Shown here piece by piece: positions 10,001 to 14,516 of a stretch of DNA of 14,516 bases (position 1 is its first letter; every line of letters starts with the position of its first letter). The stretch is taken from the NCBI GenBank assembly GCA_947625715.1, contig CANQPR010000028.1, positions 1 through 14,516 on the forward strand. The letters run 5' to 3'. The DNA is from an uncultured Bacilli bacterium. Its GTDB lineage: Bacteria; Bacillota_I; Bacilli_A; RF39; UBA660. The position numbers and the translations under genes are program-made. The notes under the pieces were generated by a model, which was given only the letters and a program-made list of their open reading frames with translations, did not search any database and was not told where the DNA came from.

Positions 10001-11396
10001 AAGGAGCTTCTTTTAAAACTTCTTTTGTTATTTCTAATTTTGTTTTTACACTGTTATTATTATTTAAAATAACTTCACTAATTTTAAAATTATAAATACC
10101 GGCTTTATTTACTTTTGCTATATTAACTGTATAAATATCATTATTTAATACTACATCATAATATTCATCATTAATTTTAATTTTACTAATTTTTAGACCT
10201 TTAGGCGTAATATCTGCTTTAAATTTAAGGGTAATTTCGCCTTTATTTATATATTTTTCATCATCAATTATTGTTAGTGTAACTTTACTTTTTTTATTTA
10301 CATCATCAACAATATCCCCAACATCTTCAATATCTACTTTACCATCATTATTGGTATCATGATTACTATCTGGTTTTTGATTAGAATTATTATTATTACC
10401 ACTATTATTGTTATTAGTATTACTACTGCTACTATTATTATTTGGTAAATTAGAAGCAGGAGGATTATTTAAAAAATTATCAGGTTCTTGATTAGTACTA
10501 CTAGGATTTTGTAAACTAGTTGCTCCGCTATTATTAGTATTATTGTCATTATAATTAGTAAGAGTATCAGTATCTAAAGATGAATCATCTTTTTTAGTCC
10601 CTTTTATATCAATTAAATATTTAATTATTTCTTCGGCATCATTATAGTCTTTGACACCATCATTATTTACATCTTTTTTATTGGTATTAAAGATAAATAA
10701 AGTTACACTGATAATCAAAAAGATTACGGCAATAGAAATTAAACAATAAACAATTTTTTTATTACTATCGTGTTTAATTAAAATAATGATAGCTCCCACT
10801 ACTAAAATAATAGAAATAAAAGCTAAACCAAGAATAACTGGTGAAGAAGTAAAAACTTTTTGAATATTTTCTTCATCAGCTTTTATTTCATTTTCTTCAA
10901 TTTTTGATACTACATCATTTTCAGTAGCATCTTTTGTAACACTTACTTTAACTGTCGCAGGCGCAAAAGAAATTGTTCCATTTCCATCAGAAGAAGAAAT
11001 ATTAGTTAACCCAATATTTGTGTCACCAACTTTAGCGTCTTCTTTGACTTTTAAACGCACATTAAATAAAGAGCCAAAAATTTGTCCTGTTTTATTTACA
11101 ATCCCAAATTTATTGGTATCAGCATTATAAGCAATGCTTTTTGTATCATCAACAGAAAAATTACTGTCATCAATTTTTGAAAAAACGTTTTCATCATATT
11201 TTAAAGTTGCTAACATGGCATATGTATTTAAATCATCAGGCGCAATAACATTTACATTTATTTCATCACCGACTTTTAAATCGGTTTTATCAACTTTCAA
11301 TTTTAAGCCATCCAAAGCTAAAATATTTTTAAAAGGCATAATTAATATAAATAATAAAAATAATGCCATTATAAATTTAAAATTTTTCTTTTTCAT
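4002..11396 (-). CDS. Giant membrane-anchored M26 (IgA1 protease/Zmp-type) zinc metalloprotease with cohesin- and dockerin-like modules
   Basis: A 2464-residue surface protein. In order it has a signal peptide (about 1-28), a cohesin-like beta domain (about 29-154), membrane helices (about 186-207 and 215-236), calcium loop DVNNDGVKDYND (242-253), an Asn/Ser/Pro linker, a second loop DTNNDGKVDIED (347-358), four ~215-residue modules, a beta-helix with GLUG motifs (about 1305-1530, including GGLVGYASNSTI), and an M26 peptidase domain. The zinc site is H2099-E-S-A-H2103, with E2123 in GGEDYAD as the likely third ligand. The stretches TPQRINSPEKV, VMDYIEAKAFLQ, IDELIDNRIM and YKGYDEGFVEFASN follow streptococcal Zmp enzymes. 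Those enzymes anchor near the N-terminus by LPXTG plus two helices; here I see no LPXTG and the two helices remain. The substrate cannot be read from sequence, and IgA1 is only one option. The start is the ATG at 11396, with AAAGGAG (11413-11407) 10 nt upstream; a TTG at 11405 abuts the ribosome site. Confidence 0.93.
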   Translation of the reverse strand: MKKKNFKFIMALFLLFILIMPFKNILALDGLKLKVDKTDLKVGDEINVNVIAPDDLNTYAMLATLKYDENVFSKIDDSNFSVDDTKSIAYNADTNKFGIVNKTGQIFGSLFNVRLKVKEDAKVGDTNIGLTNISSSDGNGTISFAPATVKVSVTKDATENDVVSKIEENEIKADEENIQKVFTSSPVILGLAFISIILVVGAIIILIKHDSNKKIVYCLISIAVIFLIISVTLFIFNTNKKDVNNDGVKDYNDAEEIIKYLIDIKGTKKDDSSLDTDTLTNYNDNNTNNSGATSLQNPSSTNQEPDNFLNNPPASNLPNNNSSSSNTNNNNSGNNNNSNQKPDSNHDTNNDGKVDIEDVGDIVDDVNKKSKVTLTIIDDEKYINKGEITLKFKADITPKGLKISKIKINDEYYDVVLNNDIYTVNIAKVNKAGIYNFKISEVILNNNNSVKTKLEITKEVLKEAPYINKFDLNDEAKSISFDLVDEDEAFIDGVINIYDENDDLIKSESVKDFNVINDLALLNDKIYYVEIIGNYDLDSNKNDNNNHFNENVMFDHEFMLGGDYNFNLNNIAITDAILPNEKPVISFNSTNTRNALIANATLTNDGVTTKNYNISKILNDSYEIILNDADMTIGEHTVTLDNVNLDSLKTFEKEKDYENKVLTYTVLKPAPTVLNLTANYDSENKNVLVNFQLKDDESALSKLKVVLVDSTGKIASSRIITDYNTNENIDVTLSCANNTDGFYTVMVLGDYQLTDKYIYTNKAIGKTTILTHSDDIYITDMYVTNNNLYPTKGQTNYQLTFKVYVADSIVNSRSYTTVSGITINGLNYSATPVNRQLFTSTVYLNVPVEAGVMEIKANRVQLARNNYFHILNDYFSVVDKTMQVEVLKDKPQIENLVINDDYENEKTTFNFDVNLDAKASEKEEEFYDGAIELNNQKLPIKRGSNSVTFENVERDQTFDLMFKGSYDLDSDELNDITDEKNEIKDDLLYKVKYGLYDNTAYENIKIINGKTISNSNNEYFEKNEKVKLNFDITGILEQLDSAIVKVVIDNQEYNINKITDGYELILDGYTSSGKKDITITEVVFDNGRRLQLKNPYTFNLEVLKDAIKITNYKYEEENDKINIYLNFKDSDNSLVNDLKVKITDELGNILYNDKYQEQISFNKNGNTLRYYINVIGDYDRDIDKLNAYNSYQDAVLLEDIISLEKNVIELKNVADINVYKNSNDAISLIDDINVVDLKNNYRDYFVEIIMDDMPSVRALIKNVIDDDNNLVLVLDYQYVSSDISLENDELKIDMGAIINNICKNNWHPKDAMLKLIADLEAGLDVTLLHNYDFSSVNTEFESYVTKEYKGVLNGNGFTIKNLSKPLFNTINEGEVKNLRLENINLNPNGHGALANRIVKTKVTNVFVNKVVNKATGTLGENGGLVGYASNSTILASRASNVQLNLEYLVQQNGTFIGHVDKNTTIDNCYATGTINSGWNYTAGFVGNCQSSTLTNNYVKVTLNGSANNFADSFSDNKSEYKNNICLATNGNTSFVGAYKNIANNYLYVNKPLEKELEGVTIISEENINDDLFKEKAQFSSDYWKIKNVSYNNLPILNAEYTSILNSKDAVEENEMLYKNLLKLMPFYNSDKIIESSINIKDQLFSKQEIKHLVPIDASGNIVTYLTTKNPKKINKLKIVFNNGEKREYNVIYDKTYDMVASYRIIDLGCEYNYNHYVINEDSQVVNNLTNYLKGLNYPNNLDILTSNDDSRIYRDFYNETTKNNLQEFILKYLANTNYTNINNEKAINNYIEKEIKKDNKLEKALYVYNYLTRFYDLDIDGMKVYDFILFDMSGFKNEINESLTFDKVIDLFMGDSSGNNFNTGGTNTTYVNVLSKYTSFATVPKFISYLVNNFSNYDMDDWVQKQFKGILEEIKIDGHEDVKYTLWDHFNDTKVSEILNQFLPILTLNENAAYIISMPSEYIIGAQRTYIKDPTNPDDIKFLKEKMATYVDRMKNYFETAYAILQDKDLFNNTLIYHVDKRYTKDINGASVFNTVYTTTEDFHKNFVEVTGLWAAAEGFNAAAWGPRLEWQVAGVMDSVLKTDGTNDTSHVTFRTWSHESAHLIDGAIFLKNNKRRFDAGGEDYADCFLMQAFNQNDIVMNLSMNFNKDYHVASNLTPQRINSPEKVQDFYRKLFETVYVMDYIEAKAFLQLSSEEQKALAVQVSYPNENLQFATDNGKSDGKLIGDTYSMDPYAKYRARMVSKFTHLSEYEGTFKFNTIDELIDNRIMLYPGINKYSSRGRDSYGGEGIQQVHWYQPNNPDGRADSYALKWFSYEMLGYKGYDEGFVEFASNINSKKEKIYKNLLSPSEGLSDVDYKTDNMAIRKITNNEYQNITEYKKARFKEVEENINRLDKEINVKEYVNKFYIALQKDAKESNVNYSNSNEIRQEIFYTLKNKTNDFESEIYKSEEQQDVSDLTINKQ
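10323..10673 (-). other. Split dockerin-like calcium loops with Asn/Ser linker (within the M26 protease)
   Basis: Two EF-hand-type loops of the dockerin repeat form DxNxDGxxxxxD occur at 10638-10673 and 10323-10358. Each has acidic or Asn residues at positions 1, 3, 5, 9 and 12, and an amphipathic helix follows (AEEIIKYLID and VGDIVDDVN). Ordinary type I dockerins carry the two repeats about 20 residues apart; here about 93 residues of Asn/Ser/Pro-rich linker separate them. They may be two half-dockerins or stand-alone calcium loops stiffening the stalk. Confidence 0.6.
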
Positions 11397-11441
11397 TTTC
11401 GTCAAACTCCTTTGTTACCTATTGCCTCTTTAGTACATATT

Positions 11442-11470
11442 ATTCTATTACATAAAAGGGAAAAAGGCAA
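11442..11470 (-). promoter_or_regulatory. Promoter of the M26 protease gene
   Basis: TTGCCT (11470-11465) and TAGAAT (11447-11442) are 17 nt apart, each close to sigma-A consensus. The protease ribosome site and ATG lie about 30-45 nt downstream. It directly follows the terminator candidate of the 434-aa gene. Confidence 0.6.
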
Positions 11471-11471
11471 C

Positions 11472-11496
11472 AAAAATCGTACGAAAAAACGCACAA
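11472..11496 (-). terminator. Candidate terminator of the 434-aa surface protein gene
   Basis: On the minus strand TTGTGCG (11496-11490) can pair with CGTACGA (11483-11477), with two G-U wobbles, across a six-T loop. Five Ts follow (11476-11472). It is 20 nt past the stop codon. The stem is short, so termination may be partial. Confidence 0.5.
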
Positions 11497-11515
11497 AAGT
11501 ACTAATTTGATACAA

Positions 11516-12820
11516 TTAGAATGCTATTCGAAATGGATTGGAACTAGAACCATAGTCTTCTGATGTATCTTCTTCGATTTTAACATCGGAATTTAGATAG
11601 ACTACAGGAGTTATCATGCCCTTAGTATATGCATATCCTTGGGTAACATCTTGCCAAGTACTTAAATCTTCCTTATAAAGAACACCATATCCATACCAAT
11701 CATTCATTGGTGTCATAGTCCATTGTGTTCTCATAGCAAGCCAACTATAAAGATAGCAAGAATTGTCTCTAACACTTCCCCAGTAAGCCATTGATTTCAT
11801 ACATTCTTCCCTAGTTAAGTCTAAACTTCCACTAGTTGCAAAGCCTAAATCACTTGCATATGGTAAACCAACATATCCTGTCCAACTGGTTGTCCTTGGT
11901 ACTTCATCGTTACAATCAGCATTTGGAAAACTTGTAACATTTTTACATTTTTCAAATATGCCATTTTGTTCATTTTTATATACTTCCATAGTTCCGCCAT
12001 AACTAGAGCCACCAATTTCCCATTTTATTTTACTTACCATTGCTCTTGCATCATCATTTAAACCAATACTCTCCCACCTTGGACAATCTATTACATATTT
12101 ATTTTGACTACCATAGCATGTCCCACCAGCTTTTTTGTTATAATAATTTTCATTTAAGACTTTTGCTATAGCAGCTGTGCTCCATTCATTTATTCCATTA
12201 GGATATGTACCACTAGTTGAATCCCAACTATATTCTCCTATACTGTCTCTTATAATTTTTATGTGACTTTTTAATATTTCATTTTCTTCATCTTCGATGT
12301 TATTCATAACTCCTATTATCCGCCAAGTTTCATTATTAAACGCAACATAATTATTCGGGTTTGCTCCTATAAATCGTAAATTATTATCAGAAGTTTCATC
12401 ATAAACTAACTCTGTTGGTTTAGATTTCTGTAAATTTCCAAAATATTCTTTACTTTGATTTTTAACAAAATATAAATCACACTTAGTTCCTGTTGTTGTT
12501 AAATCAGATATCAATGCTTTTTTTATTTTACTATTCCATACTACAGTTGCATTATTTGTACAAATTCCCTTTTCAAAATTGTAAAATTCTTCTTCTTTTG
12601 GTATTTCATTTACTTGTTTGTTATCTTTATAAAAGGCAAATATTATTTCTCCACTACCCTCATAGATAAAATTGCCCTCCATTATCTTAAAAGATTTTTG
12701 TACTTTAAAATTAGCAAAAGTTCTATCTACTATTATTCCACTCACAAAAAGAAGAATAGCACCAATAATAATTATTATTTTTTTGCTATTCTTTTTTTCT
12801 TTATATTGACTTAATTTCAT
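11516..12820 (-). CDS. Membrane-anchored surface protein, DUF6273-like C-terminal domain (paralogue of the 491-aa protein)
   Basis: A 434-residue protein of unknown function. A lysine-rich N-terminus (MKLSQYKEKKNSKK) precedes a membrane segment (about 15-33) and a possible signal peptidase site after TFA (residue 36). A small domain (about 37-118) contains FKVQKSFKIMEGNF and two Cys (87 and 114) that may form a disulfide, ending KCDLYF. The rest, with LRFIGANPNNYVAFNN, WRIIGVMNNI, SWTGYVGL and a closing TPVVYLNSDVKI, resembles DUF6273-type domains; this is from memory of the family pattern. Compared with the 491-aa neighbour it lacks an insertion of about 37 residues before WRIIG, and it differs most over the last ~100 residues. 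The ATG at 12820 is chosen over a TTG at 12829 because the paralogue starts at the same MKLSQYKEKK. The ribosome site is weak (TAGAG, 12834-12830) and lies in a hairpin loop. Confidence 0.8.
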   Translation of the reverse strand: MKLSQYKEKKNSKKIIIIIGAILLFVSGIIVDRTFANFKVQKSFKIMEGNFIYEGSGEIIFAFYKDNKQVNEIPKEEEFYNFEKGICTNNATVVWNSKIKKALISDLTTTGTKCDLYFVKNQSKEYFGNLQKSKPTELVYDETSDNNLRFIGANPNNYVAFNNETWRIIGVMNNIEDEENEILKSHIKIIRDSIGEYSWDSTSGTYPNGINEWSTAAIAKVLNENYYNKKAGGTCYGSQNKYVIDCPRWESIGLNDDARAMVSKIKWEIGGSSYGGTMEVYKNEQNGIFEKCKNVTSFPNADCNDEVPRTTSWTGYVGLPYASDLGFATSGSLDLTREECMKSMAYWGSVRDNSCYLYSWLAMRTQWTMTPMNDWYGYGVLYKEDLSTWQDVTQGYAYTKGMITPVVYLNSDVKIEEDTSEDYGSSSNPFRIAF

Positions 12821-12825
12821 AAATA
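12788..12825. repeat. 38-bp identical block shared by the two paralogues (copy 1)
   Basis: The 38 bases covering the first ten codons and the bases just before the start codon are identical to 14330-14367 at the 491-aa gene. This indicates recent duplication or gene conversion of the 5' ends. The rest of the genes is clearly diverged. Confidence 0.85.
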
Positions 12826-12848
12826 TCAACTCTATTCTTGATATTTAT
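12819..12848 (-). promoter_or_regulatory. Hairpin over the ribosome site and start of the 434-aa gene
   Basis: A perfect 11-bp inverted repeat, ATAAATATCAA (12819-12829) with TTGATATTTAT (12838-12848), has an 8-nt loop. In RNA the loop shows GAAUAGAG, the weak ribosome site, and the stem takes in the first two bases of the AUG. It would form in transcripts starting upstream of 12848, such as read-through from the 491-aa gene. A start near 12842 would remove part of the 5' arm. Confidence 0.5.
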
Positions 12849-12879
12849 TTTATAATAATACCACCCTCCCCCGTGCCAA
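12849..12879 (-). promoter_or_regulatory. Promoter of the 434-aa gene with interrupted G-rich spacer
   Basis: TTGGCA (12879-12874) is followed by CGGGGGAGGGTGG and then TATTATTATAAAA. TATAAA (12854-12849) is 19 nt from the -35, and TATTAT (12860-12855) is 13 nt away. The layout matches the promoter of the 491-aa gene, but A and T break the G run, so it should slip far less. The -35 begins 8 nt past the stop of the 491-aa gene and no terminator separates the genes, so read-through is also likely. Confidence 0.5.
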
Positions 12880-12886
12880 TGAAATT

Positions 12887-14362
12887 TTACATCGTTAGCC
12901 TATATGGATTTTCTTTACTTCCATAATTTGAAGAAGAATCTGGTTCTATTTTAACATTGGAATTTAAATAAAGAGTTGGTCTTACATCCATTAAATTACT
13001 TTGCATTGCAGCAGAAGTATCACTAACTGCTCCACCTCTTCCATATCCACCAACGACAAAAATATTAGTTCCATCATTACTTACAGGACATGGTGTTATA
13101 GTGGATATACCATAAATGTAGTAATTATCTAAAAACCAATTATTGTTTGCACAATTAGTTTTATATGGTTCATAACGCCAATAATTCATCCAGGTTGCTA
13201 AGCATGTTTGGCGTTGTTCTTCTCCACCACCACTTGTTGCGTAGCCATAATCTGAGGGATACATTAAGCCAACATATCCAGTCCATGACGTTGTTCTTTC
13301 TACATTATCGTTACATGCATTCGAACTACTTGAACATTTTTTACCAGTGTTCTCACTTCGTTCCATTTCATACATGTAGCTTGGGGTTATCAAACGATTA
13401 TTACTAGGGTCAAAACTCGATGGTATCGTTCCTGTATTCCATTTTATTTTACTTATCATTCCTCTTGCTTCTTCTGATAAACCAATATTTTCCCATTTCG
13501 GACATTTTTTATCATATTCATATCCCTCATAACAACCAGTATTCATAGCAGCCTTATAATAATATGGAACATTTAAATTCCACATTATATCGGCATCGCT
13601 CCATTCATTTACTCCATTTTTATTATTAACTATTCTGGCTGAATCCCAACTATAGTTTCCTATAGTACTTCTAATTAGTTTTAGGTGACTTCCCATATTA
13701 CCGTTTTCATCTTCTATGTTATTCATGACACCAATGATTCGCCAGGCTGGTGCTTGCTCACAATTATAATTAAAAGATGATGCACTTGTACATTCTTCAT
13801 ATGAATTATATTCCTTGTATCTATCATCACTACTACTATAATGACCTCGCCATATATATTCATTATTATTAAAACTTACATAGTTATCAGGAGTAGCACC
13901 TATAAATCGTAAATTGTTATCATCAGTTCCATCATAAATTAATTGACCTTCTTTTTTATCTATTAAATCAGCTAAGGCATTATAGTCATTTGTTACACTA
14001 CTAAAATATAAATCACATTTAGTTTTACTTTGCGTTAAATTTATAACTGATGGTGCCCATTTTTCATTATTCCATTCTATAGTAGCGCCATTATTACAAT
14101 CTCCTTTTGCAAACATTAAATTATCTTTATTTCCTTTTTTGGGCATTTGAGTTAATGTTTTATCACCATTGTAAAAAGCAAATATTACATCACCACTACC
14201 TTCATAGATGAAGTTTCCCTCCATTACTTTGAATGATTTTTGTACTTTAAAGTTTGCAAATGTTTTGTCGACTATTATTCCACCTATTAAAAAAATAATA
14301 GCCACAATTACAAAAGCTAATTTCTTATGATTCTTTTTTTCTTTATATTGACTTAATTTCAT
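12887..14362 (-). CDS. Membrane-anchored surface protein, DUF6273-like, behind a G-tract promoter
   Basis: A 491-residue protein of unknown function, paralogous to the 434-aa protein downstream. It has MKLSQYKEKKNHKK, a membrane segment (about 14-33), TFANFKVQKSFKVMEGNF, and an N-terminal domain with Cys 89 and 116 ending KTKCDLYF. A C-terminal domain then carries LRFIGATPDNYVSFNN, WRIIGVMNNI, KLIRSTIGNYSWD, TTSWTGYVGL and VRPTLYLNSNVKI. An extra Tyr/Ser/Cys-rich segment (about 170-206) interrupts the domain just before WRIIG. The distal part (about 390-470) is rich in Asn, Gly and aromatic residues and does not align with the paralogue. The fold may be C-type-lectin-like, as I believe for DUF6273, which would suit ligand binding; this is inference. 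GGAGG (14380-14376) is 13 nt from the ATG, longer than usual. Confidence 0.82.
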   Translation of the reverse strand: MKLSQYKEKKNHKKLAFVIVAIIFLIGGIIVDKTFANFKVQKSFKVMEGNFIYEGSGDVIFAFYNGDKTLTQMPKKGNKDNLMFAKGDCNNGATIEWNNEKWAPSVINLTQSKTKCDLYFSSVTNDYNALADLIDKKEGQLIYDGTDDNNLRFIGATPDNYVSFNNNEYIWRGHYSSSDDRYKEYNSYEECTSASSFNYNCEQAPAWRIIGVMNNIEDENGNMGSHLKLIRSTIGNYSWDSARIVNNKNGVNEWSDADIMWNLNVPYYYKAAMNTGCYEGYEYDKKCPKWENIGLSEEARGMISKIKWNTGTIPSSFDPSNNRLITPSYMYEMERSENTGKKCSSSSNACNDNVERTTSWTGYVGLMYPSDYGYATSGGGEEQRQTCLATWMNYWRYEPYKTNCANNNWFLDNYYIYGISTITPCPVSNDGTNIFVVGGYGRGGAVSDTSAAMQSNLMDVRPTLYLNSNVKIEPDSSSNYGSKENPYRLTM

Positions 14363-14367
14363 AAATA
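14330..14367. repeat. 38-bp identical block shared by the two paralogues (copy 2)
   Basis: Identical to 12788-12825. It covers the start codon and first codons of the 491-aa gene. Identity stops just upstream, so the two promoters and ribosome sites differ although their layout is alike. Confidence 0.85.
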
Positions 14368-14370
14368 AAA

Positions 14371-14388
14371 GAAGACCTCCATATCTTC
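14371..14388 (-). promoter_or_regulatory. Small hairpin presenting the GGAGG site of the 491-aa gene
   Basis: On the minus strand GAAGA (14388-14384) can pair with TCTTC (14375-14371), leaving TATGGAGG in the loop. The stem is only 5 bp, but it mirrors the hairpin at the paralogue that also shows its ribosome site in a loop. A transcript starting near 14386 would lose the first two bases of the 5' arm. Confidence 0.3.
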
Positions 14389-14392
14389 CTTT

Positions 14393-14423
14393 ATTATATT
14401 ATATAATACCCCCCCCCCGTCAA
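14393..14423 (-). promoter_or_regulatory. Promoter of the 491-aa gene with G10 tract in the spacer (putative phase-variable switch)
   Basis: On the minus strand TTGACG (14423-14418) is the -35, and its last G is the first of ten Gs (plus-strand C 14409-14418). The tract is followed by TATTATATAATATAATAAAGG, which holds two perfect, overlapping TATAAT elements at 14403-14398 (spacer 14) and 14398-14393 (spacer 19). Neither is at the optimal 17 as sequenced: loss of two Gs would put the second at 17, gain of three the first. Gene start and GGAGG lie directly downstream. Slippage in such spacers is known to control porA and opc in Neisseria; here switching is inferred. Confidence 0.65.
14409..14418. 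repeat. Homopolymeric C10/G10 tract
   Basis: Ten consecutive Cs on the plus strand in otherwise extremely AT-rich intergenic DNA. A run of this length is a typical slippage site. The exact count may be wrong in an assembly. Confidence 0.85.
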
Positions 14424-14480
14424 GGGTTTATTCACAAGTTATTGATTATTGTTAGAAATTCCCGACATATATACTAATGG

Positions 14481-14503
14481 GAAATAAGTCGTAGAAATAA
14501 GTC
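14481..14503. repeat. 10-bp tandem direct repeat upstream of the 491-aa promoter
   Basis: GAAATAAGTC occurs at 14481-14490 and 14494-14503, a period of 13 bp. It lies about 60-80 bp upstream of the -35. It could be a regulator site or chance. I see nothing else recognisable in 14424-14516. Confidence 0.35.
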
Positions 14504-14516
14504 AAGGACGAACATA

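Noticed and set aside
4002..11396. Cellulosome scaffold or enzyme
   Set aside because: Cohesin- and dockerin-like parts are present, but no carbohydrate-active domain or carbohydrate-binding module is seen; the catalytic domain is an M26 peptidase.
4002..11396. Calling the protease an IgA1 protease outright
   Set aside because: The M26 domain is clear, but Zmp relatives cleave different host proteins and the specificity cannot be read from the sequence.
11516..14362. Diversity-generating retroelement targets (possible lectin-like fold, variable C-terminal regions)
   Set aside because: There is no reverse transcriptase, template repeat or accessory gene in the window, and the two C-termini differ in length and alignment rather than at scattered adenine-derived positions.
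16..14418. The two C10 tracts as ends of a mobile or invertible element
   Set aside because: They are in direct, not inverted, orientation, share only about 15 bp, have no target duplication or recombinase between them, and enclose essential scpAB.
14457..14485. Possible hairpin TTCCC/GGGAA upstream of the 491-aa promoter
   Set aside because: It has only five pairs with a 15-nt loop and no T tract, so it is too weak to call.
1..14516. CRISPR arrays, tRNA or rRNA genes, insertion sequences
   Set aside because: No regularly spaced repeats, no RNA-gene signatures and no transposase or integrase coding were seen on either strand.

Overview
The window is very AT-rich DNA in which every convincing gene lies on the minus strand, so transcription runs from high to low coordinates. 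Several things point to a low-GC Bacillota (Bacilli) lineage: GGAGG-type ribosome binding sites, sigma-A-like promoters, the scpA-scpB pair, and a streptococcal-type M26 zinc metalloprotease. An uncultured host-associated lineage of the RF39 type is my best guess, not a proof. Open frames of up to 2464 codons read through with TGA as stop, so this is not a mycoplasma-type code.

Reading in the direction of transcription, from the right edge: (1) 14516-12887 holds a promoter region with a run of ten Gs between its -35 and -10, then a 491-aa membrane-anchored surface protein. (2) 12886-11516 holds a 434-aa paralogue of it, with a similar but interrupted G-rich promoter spacer and a hairpin over its start codon. 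(3) 11515-4002 encodes a 2464-aa membrane-anchored cell-surface protease. It has a signal peptide, a cohesin-like domain, two membrane helices, two dockerin-type calcium loops split by an Asn/Ser linker, four ~215-aa repeat modules, a GLUG beta-helix and an M26 zinc peptidase domain (HESAH). A strong terminator follows it. (4) 3968-2629 is the scpA-scpB operon for the SMC-ScpAB chromosome condensin, with its own promoter. (5) 2626-113 is lemA plus a DUF2207 membrane protein, a commonly seen pair, ending in a terminator. (6) The left edge (1-31) has a second TTGAC plus G10 tract pointing out of the window toward an unseen gene.

Housekeeping genes (scpAB) and cell-envelope genes (lemA, DUF2207) thus sit beside an accessory surface block. 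The block combines a giant M26 protease with two related surface proteins whose expression could switch by slippage of a homopolymeric G tract in the promoter spacer. This is the logic of Neisseria porA/opc, or of the mycoplasmal vlp genes with poly-A. The recurrence of the layout (TTGAC, G run, AT-rich -10) at two and perhaps three sites is the most interesting signal here. Switching itself is inferred; the sequence shows only the tracts and their placement. No RNA genes, transposases, CRISPR arrays, reverse transcriptases or integrases were seen.
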